A DNA stretch of 64,000 nucleotides from Leptotrichia hofstadii. GTDB lineage: Bacteria; Fusobacteriota; Fusobacteriia; Fusobacteriales; Leptotrichiaceae. The position numbers were made by a program, and so were the translations under genes. This document shows, piece after piece, positions 63,456-64,000 of the stretch. The DNA is taken from positions 1,550,001-1,614,000 of the forward strand of contig NZ_AP019823.1 in NCBI RefSeq assembly GCF_007990525.1. Reading direction: 5' to 3'. The notes below the pieces were generated by a model. That model did not search any database. It was not told the DNA's origin and was given only the letters and a program-made list of their open reading frames with translations. Every line of letters begins with the position of its first letter. Position 1 is the first letter of the stretch.

Positions 63456-64000
63456 TTATAATGCAGGTTTTACTTGAATTTTACCATCTTTAATATCTTG
63501 TTTAATTTGTTCAAGACGTTTGATGTTTTCTTCACCAATTTTATCTTTAGTAAATTCAAAGTCCGTAGTCCCCAATCCATTTTCCTTGATTCCAAAAGTT
63601 TGCACTTTTGCTTCAAATTTTCCATCCACAACAGATTTTATAGTATCAAATACTGTATTGTCAACATATTTTATCATAGATGTCAAAATTATTCCTGGGT
63701 ATAAACTATCTTGGTTAGAATCTACTCCAATTCCATAAACATTTTTTTCTTTAACTGCTTGGAAAACTCCTAGTCCACTTGCTCCAGCAGCATGATAAAT
63801 AACATCTGCACCTTGTTGAATTAATGTTTCAGTTTTAGCTTTAGCTGATGCTTGATCATTAAATGAGTTGTTTCCTCCAATATAAACAGGCAAAACTTTG
63901 ATGTCAGGTTTTATATATCGTGCACCTTGTGCATATCCTGCATAGAATCTCTTGATTAAATCGCTTTCATTCGCACCAACAAATCCAACACTTCCTGTTT
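63456..64000 (-). CDS. BMP-family (nucleoside) ABC transporter substrate-binding protein, 5' end outside window
   Basis: The C-terminal ~181 residues of a PnrA/BMP-type basic membrane lipoprotein. The frame is open to the window edge and reads GSVGFVGANESDLIKRFYAGYAQGARY. It continues with QQGADVIYHAAGASGLGVFQAVKE, GVDSNQDSLYPG and LTSMIKYVDNTVFDTIK, typical of purine/pyrimidine-nucleoside binding proteins. The signal peptide lies beyond 64000. A TTG in frame at 63893 is not the start. With the phosphorylase downstream it suggests nucleoside uptake and salvage. Confidence 0.93.
   Translation of the reverse strand, partial: TGSVGFVGANESDLIKRFYAGYAQGARYIKPDIKVLPVYIGGNNSFNDQASAKAKTETLIQQGADVIYHAAGASGLGVFQAVKEKNVYGIGVDSNQDSLYPGIILTSMIKYVDNTVFDTIKSVVDGKFEAKVQTFGIKENGLGTTDFEFTKDKIGEENIKRLEQIKQDIKDGKIQVKPAL

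Overview
The window reads as chromosomal DNA of an AT-rich, anaerobic, Gram-negative fermenter, most likely Leptotrichia or a close relative in the Fusobacteriota. This is inferred from strong A/T codon bias, AGGAGG-type ribosome sites, lipoproteins and TolC/OmpA-type envelope proteins (a diderm), cellobiose-type PTS genes and a carboxynorspermidine decarboxylase. No database search was possible. No rRNA, tRNA, CRISPR array, phage or intact transposase was found.

Layout. 1-6.3 kb: a dispersed structured repeat, a lipoprotein, an NlpC/P60 hydrolase, a WYL regulator, an exported protein, two tandem GyrI-like effector-binding proteins and a DJ-1/PfpI protein. 6.3-7.8 kb: metK under a complete SAM-I riboswitch with its terminator. 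7.8-18.9 kb: envelope and housekeeping genes on the minus strand (Sel1-repeat lipoprotein, PLD-like lipoprotein, MATE exporter, DNase-I-fold lipoprotein, small proteins, EF-P with an unusual tip loop, SIMPL protein, three modular membrane or lipoproteins). 19-24.2 kb: a pyrimidine operon pyrB-pyrI-x-pyrF-x-pyrC-pyrE in which pyrE is broken by an internal deletion. 24.3-24.8 kb: a second repeat copy. 24.9-31.5 kb: a beta-glucoside locus with a Gfo/Idh/MocA oxidoreductase, a GH1 6-phospho-beta-glucosidase, PTS IIA on the minus strand, then a plasmid-initiator-like (Rep_3) protein, PTS IIB and IIC on the plus strand. 31.5-41 kb: a trp leader peptide with two terminators, an ~860-bp repeat element, then trpE-trpGD-[AAA ATPase]-[membrane protein]-trpC-trpF-trpB-trpA. 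41-52.7 kb: a decayed gene, an Lsa-type ABC-F protein, nspC, a TolC-MacA-MacB operon, a GH13 enzyme and an AI-2E family transporter. 53-64 kb: OmpA-like protein, a polar amino-acid ABC transporter, a DUF1439-like protein, a short pyrophosphatase, azlCD, polA, pyrimidine-nucleoside phosphorylase and a truncated BMP-type nucleoside-binding lipoprotein.

Most striking observation. The two PTS promoters that flank the Rep_3-like gene share a fixed architecture although they lie ~1.4 kb apart and face opposite ways. TAGACGAAAAAT lies exactly 19 nt upstream of the -35 box in both, and a second ACGAAAAAA box lies exactly 85 nt upstream of the first in both. A third, inverted element occupies the same offset between them. 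On one side the distal boxes overlap the promoter of the Rep_3-like gene itself. The simplest reading is that a plasmid-type replication initiator has become the local, autoregulated regulator of a sugar PTS locus, which has no BglG, LacI or CelR gene in view.

Other points of note: a repeat family whose hairpin stems differ in sequence but keep pairing; one such repeat separating the trp attenuator from trpE; a shared TGACA-N6-TGTCA operator-like palindrome at the GyrI-like and TolC-MacAB promoters; and a DNA polymerase I with a ~120-residue charged linker and no visible proofreading residues.
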